Source: UM-FILTER-38-24 sp041663205
Lineage (GTDB): Bacteria; Patescibacteriota; Gracilibacteria; UBA1369; LOWO2-01-FULL-3
NCBI GenBank assembly: GCA_041663205.1
Contig: JBAZQZ010000004.1
Span: 1 to 64,000 of the forward strand
Reading direction: 5' to 3'
Length of the DNA: 64,000 nt
A program made the translations under genes and the position numbers. Of this stretch, positions 16,239 to 23,273 are shown piece after piece. The notes under the pieces were generated by a model. It was not told where the DNA came from, ran no database searches, and saw only the letters and a program-made list of their open reading frames with translations. The stretch's first letter is position 1, and each line of letters starts with the position of its first letter.

Positions 16239-17165
16239 ATGACTATATTTGAGAAATTAAAGTTGATTCAACGCCTTTCGGGCTTTACGCAGGAAGGGCT
16301 TGCGCAAAAGCTTGGCGTGTCGTTTGTGACACTGAACAGTTGGATAAACGGGAAGTCGAAGCCGCGCAAAAAGGCGGAAATTTTGATCGATGAAATTTAC
16401 AAGGAATATACCGGACAGAAAATTATTCCGGAAAGCGTTCTTGAGGCGAAGAAAAAATTTGCCGTCTCAAAAAGCAAAAAAAATAAAAATATTTTGAGAA
16501 CCATTCTTCGCAGGCCGGATTTATATGGCGAATTTTTGCTTTTGCTCACTTACCATACAAATTCGATAGAGGGCAGTACGTTGAGCAAAAATGAGACGGG
16601 CGCGATACTTTTTCATAATAAAGTTTTGCCGTATAAAAGCCTGATCGAGCAAATCGAGGTAAAAAATCATCAGGCCGCATTTAATTATTTACTTAGATAT
16701 TTGGCTTTGCCGAAATCAAAAAACAGGATTACAAAAGAACTTATCCTTAGTTTGCACGCGATTTTGATGAACGGAATCCGCGATGATGCCGGGTTTTACA
16801 GAAGGCACGGAGTGCGAATTGTCGGTGCAAATTTGCCTACGGCAAATTATATGAAAATACCGGATTTAATGGGGAAATTGGCTGTAAATATAAACGAGAA
16901 AGTTAAGGATTGCGTGAAACAGGTCGCAAAAATTCATGCCGATTTTGAAAAAATTCATCCTTTCAGCGATGGGAATGGAAGAGTTGGACGGCTTATCCTG
17001 GCCGCAATGTTGATAAAGGCGAATCTGCCTCCGGCCATAATTCGCCGAGAAAAAAAACAATTGTATTATACTTTTTTGAACAAAGCACAGCTTTGCGAGG
17101 ACTCAAGTTTGTTGGAAGATTTTTTGTGCGATGCGATACTGGAAGGGCTTGAAATAATGTCTTAG
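16239..17165 (+). CDS. HTH-Fic family protein (probable AMPylase)
   Basis: 308 residues. Residues 1-55 are an XRE-like helix-turn-helix (GFTQEGLAQKLGVSFVTLNSW). Residues about 95-290 are a Fic domain with the complete active motif HPFSDGNGRVGR at 240-251, including the catalytic His. An N-terminal inhibitory motif TNSIEG at 107-112 fits the (S/T)xxxE(G/N) pattern of self-inhibited Fic enzymes, so the activity is presumably AMP transfer held in check. Target unknown. The gene has its own promoter with a 12-bp inverted repeat and overlaps the convergent DUF721 gene by 4 bp. Confidence 0.92.
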   Translation: MTIFEKLKLIQRLSGFTQEGLAQKLGVSFVTLNSWINGKSKPRKKAEILIDEIYKEYTGQKIIPESVLEAKKKFAVSKSKKNKNILRTILRRPDLYGEFLLLLTYHTNSIEGSTLSKNETGAILFHNKVLPYKSLIEQIEVKNHQAAFNYLLRYLALPKSKNRITKELILSLHAILMNGIRDDAGFYRRHGVRIVGANLPTANYMKIPDLMGKLAVNINEKVKDCVKQVAKIHADFEKIHPFSDGNGRVGRLILAAMLIKANLPPAIIRREKKQLYYTFLNKAQLCEDSSLLEDFLCDAILEGLEIMS

Positions 17166-17467
17166 CGTTTCAGTTCCGCGCGGATGTTGGCGATGATTTT
17201 TTTGCCGGCTTTCGTATTTATTTCGTCGATGATTTGTTCTTTGCGCATGATGACTTCTTGGCTCCAGGCAGGGGATTGCGTGTTTATGACGAGTACGCTG
17301 TTTTTGTAGTAAGCCGGTTCGATGTATTTTTCGGGTTCGGGTTTTGTTGAAAAAATTTCGGGGACAAGTTTTTTGAAAATATGACAAATTTCAGCGGCTT
17401 CGATTTCTTTTTTCACGCCAAATCTGATTGCGGCTTTCGGGATGAATTTTTGAAAATTTTCGAACAT
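17162..17467 (-). CDS. DUF721/DciA-like protein
   Basis: 101 residues. The pattern AAIRFGVKKEIEAAEICHIFKKLVPEI then a short strand-rich part with LVINTQSPAWSQEVIMRKEQIIDEIN fits DUF721 (DciA-like KH-type fold), whose members help load the replicative helicase. It is shorter than typical DciA but has the full conserved core. Ends 4 bp inside the Fic gene and starts just downstream of tRNA-Pro. Confidence 0.75.
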   Translation of the reverse strand: MFENFQKFIPKAAIRFGVKKEIEAAEICHIFKKLVPEIFSTKPEPEKYIEPAYYKNSVLVINTQSPAWSQEVIMRKEQIIDEINTKAGKKIIANIRAELKR

Positions 17468-17503
17468 ATTTTTATAAAGAGGGGGATTTAGTGCTTCGCA
17501 CTA

Positions 17504-17580
17504 TGGTCGGGATGGCGGGACTTGAACCCACGACCTCATGCACCCCATGCATGCGCGCTAGCCAACTACGCTACATCCCG
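17504..17580 (-). tRNA. tRNA-Pro (anticodon GGG), CCA encoded
   Basis: Folds into a full cloverleaf: 7-bp acceptor CGGGATG/CATCCCG, D stem GCGT/GCGC, anticodon stem CATGC/GCATG with loop ATGGGGT (anticodon GGG), T stem GTGGG/CCCGC with loop TTCAAGT, discriminator A at 17507 and encoded CCA at 17504-17506. C1-G72 and A73 fit bacterial proline identity. The 5' end lies inside the end of the upstream glycosyltransferase gene. A small hairpin (TAGTGC/GCACTA) abuts the CCA. Confidence 0.97.
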
Positions 17581-18719
17581 ATTAATGTTGCCCTTATTAT
17601 AGCAGAATATGTTTTTTCGCCGGTAATTTGCCACGTGAATTGTGATGCGCGAGCCATTCCTTTTTCTATGAGTTCGGCCTGTAAATCGGCATCTTTGTAC
17701 ACTTTTTCAATTTTTTCGGCAATATCTTTTGCGCTGTACGGATCAAAAAATATCGCGTTTCCTTTCCCGCAAATTTCGGGAATCGATGATGAATTTGAGG
17801 CGACGACCGGTGTGCCGCATTTCATGGATTCGAGCGGAGGCAAGCCAAAACCTTCGTATAAAGACGGGAACACATAAATGTTCGCGGCGTTGTATAAATG
17901 CACGAGTTCTTCTTCATCCACGAGGCCTGTGAAAATTATGTCATCTTTGAGATGTAATTCTTTAACTTTGTTTTTTGTTTCGGGATAGTCTTGGTCCGGT
18001 TTTCCCGTTATCACAAGCGAAATGTCGAGGTTCTTTTTGTTTTTCAAAATATCGAATGCTTCGATTAACCGCGGGAGATTTTTGTGGTAACGCCAAACGC
18101 CGGTGTAGAGTAAAAATTCTTTTTTGATTTTGTATTTATTCAGCGTTTTTTGAAAGGTTTGCGGGTCTTCAATAAGCGTAAATTTGTCGCTTACTCCGTT
18201 GTAAATCACTTCGATTTTTTCTTCGGGAACATTTAATTTTTCGATTAAATCTTTTTTTGTGTTCTGCGAAATCGTTATTATCGTTTTTGCTTTTACCGTA
18301 GAGTTTTTTATTATTAAATCGTATGCCATGCGTTGAAAAAATTTCCAAATTTTGTTTCCTTTTCCGGGGAACAGGGAAATCGTGAGGTCGTGAATTGTGA
18401 CGGTGTACGGGCGATTGTAGAAATATGGGACGTTAAAATGGGGGAAGTGCATGAAGTCTAATTTTTCTTTATTTAGTTTTATCAGGAATTTTACTTGTTC
18501 CGCGAAAGAGTAATGGCGCGCGTTTACAAGCACTTTCTTGACAGCCTGATTCGGTGGAGTGTATGCGGTGAATTCAGGTTCATTAAAAAAAAGTACGATT
18601 TCGTGCGGGCGCATTTTTTCGTCGTTGATGCGTATGAGATTTTGGACGAGTTCGTGAGTGTAGCGTCCGATTCCCGTGAATTTTGAGCTGTATATGCGAC
18701 AGTCGATTCCTATTTTCAT
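17571..18719 (-). CDS. GT4-family glycosyltransferase
   Basis: 382 residues, GT-B fold. N-terminal MKIGIDCRIYSSKFTGIGRYTHELVQNL is the usual start, with the GIGRY loop; the C-terminal donor site shows LLYTGVWRYHKNLPRLIEAF, IVITGKPD-type strand, and the E(X7)E motif in FPSLYEGFGLPPLESMKCGTPVVAS. It transfers an activated sugar (donor unknown), probably in surface glycan synthesis. The stop codon TAG lies within the 5' end of tRNA-Pro: the last codons (I-G-M-stop) are the first bases of the tRNA. Confidence 0.93.
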   Translation of the reverse strand: MKIGIDCRIYSSKFTGIGRYTHELVQNLIRINDEKMRPHEIVLFFNEPEFTAYTPPNQAVKKVLVNARHYSFAEQVKFLIKLNKEKLDFMHFPHFNVPYFYNRPYTVTIHDLTISLFPGKGNKIWKFFQRMAYDLIIKNSTVKAKTIITISQNTKKDLIEKLNVPEEKIEVIYNGVSDKFTLIEDPQTFQKTLNKYKIKKEFLLYTGVWRYHKNLPRLIEAFDILKNKKNLDISLVITGKPDQDYPETKNKVKELHLKDDIIFTGLVDEEELVHLYNAANIYVFPSLYEGFGLPPLESMKCGTPVVASNSSSIPEICGKGNAIFFDPYSAKDIAEKIEKVYKDADLQAELIEKGMARASQFTWQITGEKTYSAIIRATLIGM

Positions 18720-18846
18720 GTTTGTGTTTTTTTGATTCTAATGAAATTTTTGTTTTATTGGAAGAGGTCGGGAAAAAAGGTCAGAGATTTTGTTGACAAA
18801 TAAAACAATTTTTAATAGGGTAATTTCCTGTTTTTAATCAATATTT

Positions 18847-19287
18847 ATGGAAAGTTTTGAGGGCTTTAATTTGGACAGAGAGGAAAGGCTTATCGAGGCC
18901 GATGTGGACATGAAAAGATTGAGGTACGAAGCCAAATATTTGAAGTGGTGGAGGAAAAATAACCCCGCTGTGGACGCGAAAAGATCGGAGTACGAAGCCA
19001 AATATTTGAAGTGGTGGGAGGAAAATAAGAACAATGTTGTTGTTAAAGATGAGGAAGATCTGTCGGTCGTCGGAGGCGTTTCTTTTGCTGAATTTTGCCA
19101 CGGGGAGGGGAGTAATTGTCGAAAAATACTGCCGGGACTTAAAATCCATCGTGCCAGAGTATGGGACGAGGACCCTTCTTCTTTGAAAAAAAGCGGTGTT
19201 TCACGTCATGGTATCGAATGGGAAAGAGAGCGAGATAAAGCTTTCGACAAAAGGCTTCGCGCCGCGCTTCGTGCTATTTTGAGGTAG
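18847..19287 (+). CDS. Unplaced protein with internal duplication
   Basis: 146 residues, highly charged, no signal peptide. A 22-residue unit (VDMKRLRYEAKYLKWWRKNN...) occurs twice in tandem at residues about 20-63, encoded by a 66-bp direct repeat. The C-terminal part (FCHGEGSNCRKILPG..HGIEWERERDKAFDKRLRAALRAIL) is helical. A TTGACA (about 18793) with weak -10 precedes it. Function unknown. Confidence 0.6.
   Translation: MESFEGFNLDREERLIEADVDMKRLRYEAKYLKWWRKNNPAVDAKRSEYEAKYLKWWEENKNNVVVKDEEDLSVVGGVSFAEFCHGEGSNCRKILPGLKIHRARVWDEDPSSLKKSGVSRHGIEWERERDKAFDKRLRAALRAILR
18904..19035 (+). repeat. Two tandem 66-bp units within a gene
   Basis: Copies at 18904-18969 and 18970-19035 share a long identical core (TACGAAGCCAAATATTTGAA and onwards) and keep frame, duplicating 22 residues with the YEAKYLKWW motif. 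Confidence 0.85.
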
Positions 19288-19348
19288 GGTGAATTTTAAA
19301 TTTACTTGTGTTTGTTCTTTAAATATATTATCTTTCGCTCTGCAATAT

Positions 19349-19426
19349 GGAGCGGTAGTTCAGTTTGGTTAGAACGCCACACTGTCACTGTGGAGGTCAC
19401 GGGTTCGAACCCCGTCCGTTCCGCCA
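19349..19426 (+). tRNA. tRNA-Asp (anticodon GTC), CCA encoded
   Basis: Cloverleaf: acceptor GGAGCGG/CCGTTCC (one G-T pair), D stem GTTC/GAAC, anticodon stem CCACA/TGTGG with loop CTGTCAC (anticodon GTC), T stem ACGGG/CCCGT with loop TTCGAAC, discriminator G, and encoded CCA at 19424-19426. It is 22 bp before the RsmB-like gene and may be on the same transcript. Confidence 0.98.
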
Positions 19427-19448
19427 TTGTAACTAAAAGTCTTCTGTT

Positions 19449-20387
19449 ATGGTTAATATTAGTATCGGTGAAATAAGGCTCAGGCTTGGGGAAAATTTTT
19501 GCAATAAATTTGAAAATGTTTTTGGCGGGAGTTTTTTTGAAAAGATTTTGAGGGGGTTTTCGTGCGAGAGGAAGCCATGCGTGAGGGTGAATACTTTGAA
19601 AACTTCGTGCGCTGAAATGATGAAAAAATTCAGGGAAACAGGCGTGGGATTTGAGAGAATTCCTTTTTTGGCAGACAGTTTGATTATCAAAAATAAAAAT
19701 GAGAAATTTTTTGAGGATTTGGAGATATACAAAAACGGGGAGATTTATTTTCAAGGGGTTTCGTCGCAACTGCCTGCGGTTTTTTTGGGATGTAAAAGTG
19801 GCGAAAAAGTTTTGGATATGTGCGCGGCGCCGGGGAGCAAGACCGCGCAAATCGGAATTTTCATGGGGAATCGCGGGGAAATTTTGGCGAATGAATTTGA
19901 TAAAATCAGGGCTGAAAAACTGAAATTCACTCTTGACAGGCAGGGTGTTTCAATCGCGAAAATTCGGCTTGGGGACGGGGTTTCTTTGGGGCATGAATTC
20001 CCGGAAACTTTTGATAAAGTGCTTTTGGACGCGCCTTGTTCGGCGGAGGGAAGGATAAATATTTCAGAGCCGAGAAGTTATAAGTTTTGGTCGGAAAAAG
20101 TCGTAAAAAAATGCGCGGATTTGCAAAAAAGACTTATTTTGTCGGGATTTAAAGCGCTTAAAAAAGGTGGCGTTTTGGTCTATTCCACGTGCACTTTGGC
20201 TCCTGAGGAGGATGAGGAAATCGTAAATTTTCTTTTGGAAAAAGGCGGGGACGAAGTGGAAATTTTGAAATTAAATTTGGTCGGTTTTGAGAAATATCTT
20301 CTGCCGGTAAAGGTAAAAAATTGTTTAAAAATTATGCCTTCGGAAGTTTGCGAAGGATTTTTCGTGGCGGGATTCAGGAAGAAATGA
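19449..20387 (+). CDS. RsmB/NOP2/Sun-family RNA (cytosine-5) methyltransferase
   Basis: 312 residues. SAM-binding motifs: GEKVLDMCAAPGSKTAQI (motif I), the ILANEFDKIRAEKL strand, and the two catalytic Cys in DAPCSAEG (near 200) and YSTCTLAPEEDEE (near 245). An N-terminal segment KPCVRVNTLKTS is the conserved lead-in of the family. It methylates C5 of cytosine in rRNA or tRNA; it lacks the NusB-like domain of full RsmB, so the exact target is open. It ends with TGA, showing standard stop use. Confidence 0.92.
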   Translation: MVNISIGEIRLRLGENFCNKFENVFGGSFFEKILRGFSCERKPCVRVNTLKTSCAEMMKKFRETGVGFERIPFLADSLIIKNKNEKFFEDLEIYKNGEIYFQGVSSQLPAVFLGCKSGEKVLDMCAAPGSKTAQIGIFMGNRGEILANEFDKIRAEKLKFTLDRQGVSIAKIRLGDGVSLGHEFPETFDKVLLDAPCSAEGRINISEPRSYKFWSEKVVKKCADLQKRLILSGFKALKKGGVLVYSTCTLAPEEDEEIVNFLLEKGGDEVEILKLNLVGFEKYLLPVKVKNCLKIMPSEVCEGFFVAGFRKK

Positions 20388-20430
20388 TCTAGAAAAGTCT
20401 CGTGTGCTTTTTTTTTGGCCATTGTTTTGT

Positions 20431-20436
20431 TATAGT
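20431..20436 (+). promoter_or_regulatory. lgt -10 box, leaderless geometry
   Basis: TATAGT ends 6 nt before the lgt ATG at 20443, so transcription should begin at or next to the start codon. The -35 region is only a T run. Confidence 0.4.
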
Positions 20437-20442
20437 TTGAAT

Positions 20443-21234
20443 ATGGTTTTTATAAATAATATTTCTCCGGAGATTTTTAGGGCGGGTGAGCTTTCTTTGA
20501 GGTGGTATGGGGTGTTTTTTGCGCTGGGGATAGCCCTGAGTTATGTTTTCATAAGATGGGTTTTCAAGAAGGAAAAATTCAAAGTTGAGGACCTCGACAG
20601 CATCGCGATTTATTTGTTTTTCGGACTTTTGATAGGAGCGAGACTTGGAGAAGTTTTATTTTATGATCCGAAATTTTTCTTCGCGAATCCTTCCGAGATT
20701 TTAAAAACATGGCATGGCGGACTTTCAAGTCATGGAGCCACTATCGGGCTTTTTGTTGCGTATGTTTTGTGGACAAAGATTCATAAAATTTCTTTTTCAA
20801 AATATGTAGACGCTCTTGCCATGGGTATTCCGATTACTGCGTTTTTTGTGAGAATCGGGAATTTTTTTAATTCGGAAATCGTGGGATATAAAATGGCGGA
20901 AGCGGGTGAAAAAGTTTTTGGAGTCGGGGTTATTTTCAAGAAACTCGGGGAGGACTTTCCGAGGCATCCCGCTCAGCTTTATGAGGCTTTTTTGCTTTTG
21001 ATCGTTTTTGTTTCCATGCTTTTTGTTTATAAAAAATGGCGGAAGAAAATATCCAAATTATTTTTCTTGTTTTTCTTTGTGGGGGTTTATTTTCTTGGAA
21101 GATTTTTTATAGAATTTTACAAAGATTTGCACGTTTTGCCTGAAAGTTTCCCGTTATCAATGGGGCAAGTTTTGAGCGGCGTGCCAATAATTTTGGCCAT
21201 TATATATTTCGGATTTTTCTGTAAGAAGAAATAA
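20443..21234 (+). CDS. lgt: Prolipoprotein diacylglyceryl transferase Lgt
   Basis: Attaches diacylglycerol to the lipobox Cys of prolipoproteins. 263 residues from the ATG at 20443 (MVFINNISPEIFRAGELSLRWYG), chosen because the family begins here and the -10 box precedes it. About seven membrane helices; signature parts seen are the GARLGEVLFYDP segment, HGGLSSHGATIG (catalytic His region, near 98-110), and the RIGNFFNSEIVG motif near 147. Lipoprotein substrates are present in the window (GerMN-type protein, cyclophilin). Overlaps the convergent VKOR gene by 35 bp. Confidence 0.96.
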   Translation: MVFINNISPEIFRAGELSLRWYGVFFALGIALSYVFIRWVFKKEKFKVEDLDSIAIYLFFGLLIGARLGEVLFYDPKFFFANPSEILKTWHGGLSSHGATIGLFVAYVLWTKIHKISFSKYVDALAMGIPITAFFVRIGNFFNSEIVGYKMAEAGEKVFGVGVIFKKLGEDFPRHPAQLYEAFLLLIVFVSMLFVYKKWRKKISKLFFLFFFVGVYFLGRFFIEFYKDLHVLPESFPLSMGQVLSGVPIILAIIYFGFFCKKK

Positions 21235-21640
21235 GGAGAACATTTATTATCAAAAGTAATACCGAGATTCCGGCCGAGAGCATGCAGTAAATACAGATTG
21301 CGTTTATTACATATAACTGTAAATAGACCAGCCAGCATGAGAATAAAAATCCAAAAAACGGGACAAGTATCAGAAGTTTCAGAATGTTTTTGTTTTTGAT
21401 GTCGAGGTATAAAATGCCAAGAAACAGAAGTGAAAGATAATAAAGCATGCCGTAAACGCCCATATACACGCCAAACATTACCGAATATTCGCTGTTTGTG
21501 ACCGTGTTGCATCCGCCTGAAGTCCCGCAATATAAATCCGCGCCGACGTAATGGCTCACGGTCAAATATGTGGCATCTATAAAGCCTAAAGAAGCAAGGA
21601 CCAAAATCGCCGCCATGATCCAATTTGGTATTTTTTGCAT
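21200..21640 (-). CDS. VKOR-domain quinone-linked disulfide reductase
   Basis: 146 residues with four or five membrane helices. The paired Cys of VKOR are present: C38 and C44 in YCGTSGGC, and the redox CxxC at C116-C119 in ICIYC. VKOR re-oxidises a DsbA-type partner by passing electrons to quinone, as DsbB does in other bacteria. The upstream gene, 6 bp away, encodes that partner. Confidence 0.93.
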   Translation of the reverse strand: MQKIPNWIMAAILVLASLGFIDATYLTVSHYVGADLYCGTSGGCNTVTNSEYSVMFGVYMGVYGMLYYLSLLFLGILYLDIKNKNILKLLILVPFFGFLFSCWLVYLQLYVINAICIYCMLSAGISVLLLIINVLLISSYRKIRNI

Positions 21641-21646
21641 AGGAAT

Positions 21647-22300
21647 TTATTTGTTAATTTTTGCCAATTCTTCGCGAATCACTTTTCTGAATTCGTCGAG
21701 ACTTCGCGGATTATTTATTTCTTTTCCGTTCAAGAAAAATGTCGGCGTATGGTCAAGGCCCGCAGCGTTAGCGCTTTTTTCGTCGGCTGCAATTTTTTCC
21801 AGCACTTCGTTTGAAGAGATATCTTTTGCGAATTTTTCGACATCAAGCCCCAATTCTTTTGCGTATTGTTTGAATGTTTCCGTCGCTTGTTCTTGCGTCA
21901 TCGGAGACCAAATTTCCTGGCTTATGAACAACACGTCGTGCATTTCCCAGAATTTTCCCTGAAGCCCCGCCGCCTGTGCCGCCTGCGCCGAAATCATCGC
22001 GTTACTATGGATTTTTCTTAACGGGAAAGACCTGTAAGTGAACATTATGTGGTTTTCGAATTCCGCGACGACCTCTCTCACCACCGCCCCGTATTGTTTG
22101 CACGCCGGACATTGAAAATCGCTGTATTCTATCATGGTTATTTTCGGTTCCGTGGTCCCCAAAATATGATCGCTTGCGGAAATTTCCGTCGCAATAATTT
22201 TTAGCGTCGGCGCTGTGGCACTTATGATTATGCCTATTACAAGCGCAATTCCTGCGAGAAGTCCGCCGTATAAAAATATTTTTTTCACTTTATCAGTCAT
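21647..22300 (-). CDS. DsbA-like thiol:disulfide oxidoreductase
   Basis: 217 residues. N-terminal membrane anchor at residues 9-28, then a thioredoxin-fold DsbA domain with the CPAC active site (C64-C67 in YSDFQCPACKQYG), a helical insert, and cis-Pro in GLDHTPTFFLNGKEI. It introduces disulfides into exported proteins. Co-transcribed with VKOR, forming a complete oxidative folding pair, which suits the Cys-rich exported proteins nearby. Confidence 0.94.
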   Translation of the reverse strand: MTDKVKKIFLYGGLLAGIALVIGIIISATAPTLKIIATEISASDHILGTTEPKITMIEYSDFQCPACKQYGAVVREVVAEFENHIMFTYRSFPLRKIHSNAMISAQAAQAAGLQGKFWEMHDVLFISQEIWSPMTQEQATETFKQYAKELGLDVEKFAKDISSNEVLEKIAADEKSANAAGLDHTPTFFLNGKEINNPRSLDEFRKVIREELAKINK

Positions 22301-22304
22301 TTGT

Positions 22305-22691
22305 TTATTGGTTGTTTTCTAATGATTTTTTTGTTTCCTGATATTTGTCTATAAGCCCGTTTCCTTTGTCGTTTTGTTGTGCCGTTTCAGTCTTTGAAAG
22401 GATTTGATCTACGTAATTTCCTATCACCGGGACGTGTGACAATTGTGCGAGCAAATAAACAAAAAGCGTGATAAGGACGCTGGCTCCGAGCACCGAACCG
22501 AAACCTATCATGAGTCCTTTTAAAAGTGAATACCAAAGTAATTTCCACGGGTGTTTCAAGACCTGCAAAAGTTCCATGTCACGAAGCGTTTCGACCTGTT
22601 TCGCCATGTCATTTACGGCTTTCACAAGGTCTTTTTCCAGTTCTAGGTGTTCCATTCTGTACGAATATTCCGGCAGATGATTTTTTTTCAT
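22305..22691 (-). CDS. DUF5665-type small membrane protein
   Basis: 128 residues from the Met at 22691 (MKKNHLPEYSYRMEHLELEKDL). A charged N-terminal helix is followed by KHPWKLLWYSLLKGLMIGFGSVLGASVLITLFVYLLAQLSHVPVIG, one or two membrane helices, and a soluble tail. This fits DUF5665. First gene of the operon with dsbA and vkor; role unknown. Divergent from pduO; the promoters overlap. Confidence 0.75.
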   Translation of the reverse strand: MKKNHLPEYSYRMEHLELEKDLVKAVNDMAKQVETLRDMELLQVLKHPWKLLWYSLLKGLMIGFGSVLGASVLITLFVYLLAQLSHVPVIGNYVDQILSKTETAQQNDKGNGLIDKYQETKKSLENNQ

Positions 22692-22720
22692 TGTTTGTTT
22701 TTTTATATGCCCGAGTATTG

Positions 22721-22726
22721 TATAAT
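22721..22726 (+). promoter_or_regulatory. pduO -10 box, leaderless geometry
   Basis: TATAAT ends 6 nt before the GTG start at 22733. The -35 box is weak (TTGTTT at 22695-22700, 20-bp spacing). Confidence 0.45.
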
Positions 22727-22732
22727 TTGCGA

Positions 22733-23242
22733 GTGAAAATAACAACTAAAATGGGGGACTGTGGCGAGACGAAACTTCTTAACGGGAAAAAAGTTTTGAA
22801 AAATGATTTTGTCGTGTGCGCGATCGGGGAGATCGATGAGCTGAATTCGTTTTTGGGATGGACTAAAGCTGGTGTTAATCAAAAAGATGTTTTTGAGGTT
22901 TCGGCGTTTGATTATTTGGAAAAATTTCAGGACGCGCTTTATGGAATTATGGGAAATACGGGGACTGCCGCGCGGGATTTTGAATATTTGGAAGGAATTT
23001 TGGAGAAATACGAGAAATTTACGGGGAGTTTGAAGGGGTTTAAAAGGCCCGGGGATGGAGAATTTTCGGGAAGGCTTCATGTCGCGCGGAGTGTTTGCAG
23101 AAGAGCAGAAAGGGCTTTTTTGGGGGCGAGGGGGGACTTTGAAAAAAACGGTTGGAGTGAAAAAAATTTGGGAATTTCTTTAAAGTATTTGAACAGACTG
23201 TCAGACGCACTTTTTCTTATGGCAATTTTCCATGAAAAGTGA
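22733..23242 (+). CDS. PduO-type cob(I)alamin adenosyltransferase
   Basis: 169 residues from a GTG start (VKITTKMGDCGETKLLNGKKVLK), matching the N-terminal ITTKxGDxGETxLL ATP-site motif of the family; the frame is open further upstream, but that part is antisense to the divergent gene. Later motifs: AIGEIDELNSFLGW, GRLHVARSVCRRAERAF (the RxxxRRAER motif) and YLNRLSDALFLMA. It converts cob(I)alamin and ATP to adenosylcobalamin. No B12 synthesis or B12-dependent enzyme is in the window, so salvage is likely. Stops with TGA. Confidence 0.92.
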   Translation: MKITTKMGDCGETKLLNGKKVLKNDFVVCAIGEIDELNSFLGWTKAGVNQKDVFEVSAFDYLEKFQDALYGIMGNTGTAARDFEYLEGILEKYEKFTGSLKGFKRPGDGEFSGRLHVARSVCRRAERAFLGARGDFEKNGWSEKNLGISLKYLNRLSDALFLMAIFHEK

Positions 23243-23273
23243 TAGAATTTCGGTCTTGTAATATGTTCGTCAA

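Noticed and set aside
19449..23242. TGA recoded as glycine (genetic code 25)
   Set aside because: Well-supported genes here end in TGA at the expected family length, so TGA is a normal stop.
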